Shown: in pieces, positions 6,165 through 7,640 of the stretch
How the letters are laid out: each line of letters starts with the position of its first letter
Numbering within the stretch: position 1 is the stretch's first letter
Source: JAGGVT01 sp965369605
GTDB taxonomy: Bacteria > JAJVIF01 > JAGGVT01
Assembly (NCBI GenBank): GCA_965369605.1
Contig: CBDURE010000163.1
Location: 1-7,640 of the forward strand
DNA length: 7,640 bases
Reading direction: 5' to 3'
Program-made: the position numbers and the translations under genes
The notes under the pieces: generated by a model
Seen by the model: the letters and a program-made list of their open reading frames with translations, nothing else
Database searches by the model: none
What the model was told of the DNA's origin: nothing

Positions 6165-7520
6165 ATGAAACTTAACACAACATACCGCAACTTTTTTATC
6201 CTGCTAATCGCCATCTGCGCGATGACCATTTCCGCTATCCCCGTAATCGCGGATGAAGCGCCGGATGACAGCCCGTTGAATCGGGAAATTGTACCCGGAG
6301 AGATGTATCCAGACATCGGCACGTTCGATGGATGGTCGTTCTGGGTTGGCTATGATGCCGCATTCTCGGAGACTTATGTACCGGAGGGTGAATCGTACGC
6401 GTGGATTGTTCACTTTGCTCCCGAGGGCATGTATGTTTCACTGCAGGGAGGCGAGTGTTTATATTCGGGAGTTGATGTCAACGCCGGATTTGATTTCTTC
6501 TACGGAATCGCCTTTTCCCCGGATGGCGACCGCATAACGACAAAATATCTCGGCGACCTTTCCGGGATGACATTTTCAACAAGCCATTTCAGCACAAAAG
6601 CGCTCCCGACAGGACCCGCGGCGAATCTGTCAGTCGGGATATCATCGGCAGTAACATGCTTCAAACTTGGAAAATCAGGTCCAATCCAGAATGTGGTCCA
6701 GTATGGCACTGGTTTCAGCGTATCGTACGCGCTGATTGCAAATCCATTTCCGTTCAGTGTGTCGCTGGGAACAGATTCATGGGTTGAGGCGGGATTCTAC
6801 CCGATAGCCTCCTGGGATATCTGGGAGGCGGGAGATGATCCGGTCGATGCCATCCTCTATGGCCTTGATTGCGTCCGGTCAAGCGACGGAACCGCGTTTG
6901 ATGACATCAACCTCGCGGGATTCGCTGATCCCATGTACACAATGATAGATACATTTCCTTTAAATGCTGAGATAAAAGAATTCATTCACAGTGAATCCGG
7001 CGATTCAGCGATTGAGCAATTTATAAAGGATGTCGACGAATGGAAAGAAACAGGCGATACGAAAAATCTTCCTGAAAAACTCAAACCGCAATTTCTGCCC
7101 GAGGATATGTACAAAAAAATGAAACCAATCCAGGCAGCGACCACCTGCGCGTTTGAAGTCGGCTACTACTACGGTGATAAGTCCGATAACATCTACGCCG
7201 ACTGCATGGAGGAAATAACCTGCAAGCCCGGCGAATCCTGCACAATAGTTGTAACCACCGCTGAAATCGCTGAATGGGTGCCTGATTCATCACCATCCGA
7301 TTTCGAGGGAGTAACAATTGTGTTTGATGTCGCCCCGGAAAACTACCTTGCATCAAAGGTTACGGAAGAAAGAGTGCAAATAGAAAACGGCAAGGCGGAA
7401 TATGAGTTTAGATCAAATTCAACCACGCCGATTTTACTCGGAGTTCGTATCGACCAATGCGCAGCCACAGACAACCTTCGAGTCGAGCTGTGCCGCAGGA
7501 AGATTACATATTCGGAATAA
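6165..7520 (+). CDS. Secreted cysteine-rich protein of unknown function
   Basis: A 451-residue protein I do not recognise. Residues 1-29 are a Sec signal peptide: basic start, hydrophobic core 10-25, and a VIA cleavage site before D30. C18 lies in the core but lacks a proper lipobox, so the product should be soluble in the periplasm or outside the cell. The mature part has nine cysteines, several clustered near the C-terminus (ADCMEEITCKPGESC), which suggests disulfides. The middle is rich in G, S, F and W in alternating beta-like stretches. The last 100 residues (IENGKAEYEF, TPILLGVRI) look like an Ig-like beta sandwich, which is a guess. ATG 6165 has GGAG at 6154-6157, seven bases upstream. 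Codon use resembles the radical SAM genes rather than the HD operon. Confidence 0.85.
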   Translation: MKLNTTYRNFFILLIAICAMTISAIPVIADEAPDDSPLNREIVPGEMYPDIGTFDGWSFWVGYDAAFSETYVPEGESYAWIVHFAPEGMYVSLQGGECLYSGVDVNAGFDFFYGIAFSPDGDRITTKYLGDLSGMTFSTSHFSTKALPTGPAANLSVGISSAVTCFKLGKSGPIQNVVQYGTGFSVSYALIANPFPFSVSLGTDSWVEAGFYPIASWDIWEAGDDPVDAILYGLDCVRSSDGTAFDDINLAGFADPMYTMIDTFPLNAEIKEFIHSESGDSAIEQFIKDVDEWKETGDTKNLPEKLKPQFLPEDMYKKMKPIQAATTCAFEVGYYYGDKSDNIYADCMEEITCKPGESCTIVVTTAEIAEWVPDSSPSDFEGVTIVFDVAPENYLASKVTEERVQIENGKAEYEFRSNSTTPILLGVRIDQCAATDNLRVELCRRKITYSE

Positions 7521-7550
7521 GCGAATTGCGTTGATGTGGACTGTTGAAAA

Positions 7551-7577
7551 GCCCCTTTGGGCGCAAACCGTAGGGGC
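7551..7577. repeat. GCCCC/GGGGC hairpin and GTAGGGGC box, right side
   Basis: GCCC (7551-7554) pairs with GGGC (7559-7562), or GCCCC (7551-7555) with GGGGC (7573-7577). GTAGGGGC (7570-7577) followed by GAACCTTGTG is the first half of a well-known interspersed palindrome type, here cut off by the inverted repeat at 7588. It lies 30 nt after the stop of the secreted-protein gene, but no T-tract follows, so terminator function is doubtful. Confidence 0.45.
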
Positions 7578-7587
7578 GAACCTTGTG

Positions 7588-7634
7588 TGTAATGTGTCAT
7601 AACATACGCTACACTGTGTGTCAAGACATGCGCT
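7588..7634. repeat. Right copy of the 47-bp inverted repeat (probable IS end)
   Basis: This is the exact reverse complement of 1-47. It begins TGTAATGTGTCATAAC and holds the same two 24-nt units in reverse. The sequence continues for six more bases (ACACTT, 7635-7640), consistent with the 24-nt pattern starting GTGTAGCG on the other strand. Two copies facing outward could be the ends of two insertion sequences or the termini of one large element. The window ending here is also what an assembly break at a repeat would look like. Confidence 0.85.
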
Positions 7635-7640
7635 ACACTT

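Noticed and set aside
6209..6221. C18 of the secreted protein as a lipobox cysteine
   Set aside because: The residue before it is isoleucine rather than G, A or S, and a good signal peptidase I site (VIA) follows.
6573..6585. TTTTCAACAAGCC shared with 76-88
   Set aside because: It is short, lies within coding sequence, and is explained by ordinary codons.
1..7640. Circular element or plasmid
   Set aside because: The end repeats are inverted, not direct, so they do not indicate circularity. No replication gene is present.

Overview
The window reads as a piece of an uncultured environmental bacterium's chromosome with moderate GC content; I cannot assign a phylum. Signs that it is bacterial are sigma70-like promoters, AGGAG/GGAG ribosome binding sites on two genes, a Sec-type signal peptide, and several classes of interspersed palindromic repeats of the kind common in bacterial intergenic DNA. 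All five genes are on the + strand.

Layout. (1) 1-47 and 7588-7634 are perfect 47-bp inverted copies of one sequence, so the window lies between two oppositely oriented copies of a repeated element, probably the ends of an insertion sequence lying outside the window. On both sides the copy starts 10 nt after a GTAGGGGC box. (2) 48-423 is a non-coding stretch with a REP-like palindrome, three phased TGCAATYA repeats, an extended -10 promoter and a terminator-like hairpin just before the first gene. (3) 424-2007 and 2350-3966 are two paralogous cobalamin-binding radical SAM enzymes, separated by a GC-rich 46-bp tandem repeat array. (4) 4031-6071 is an AT-rich two-gene operon: an HD-domain dNTP triphosphohydrolase of the EF1143/YwfO/SAMHD1 type with every metal and catalytic residue present, followed 10 nt later by a YwgA-like (Panacea/SocA-like) small protein. 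It has its own near-consensus promoter that would give an almost leaderless mRNA. (5) 6165-7520 encodes a secreted, cysteine-rich protein I do not recognise. (6) 7521-7640 holds small hairpins and the right inverted repeat.

How the genes might work together. The two radical SAM enzymes probably act on related substrates, perhaps at the membrane, because each ends in a basic, hydrophobic tail. They differ at one telling place: the first keeps a histidine where cobalamin proteins carry the lower axial ligand, and the second has tyrosine. The HD/YwgA pair looks like a separate module. It is clearly more AT-rich than its flanks, has a different arginine codon choice, and has its own promoter, so it was probably acquired separately. 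A dNTPase paired with a small Panacea-like partner fits nucleotide-pool control, and possibly phage defence or a toxin-antitoxin arrangement, but that is inference. Nothing in the sequence links the secreted protein functionally to the rest.
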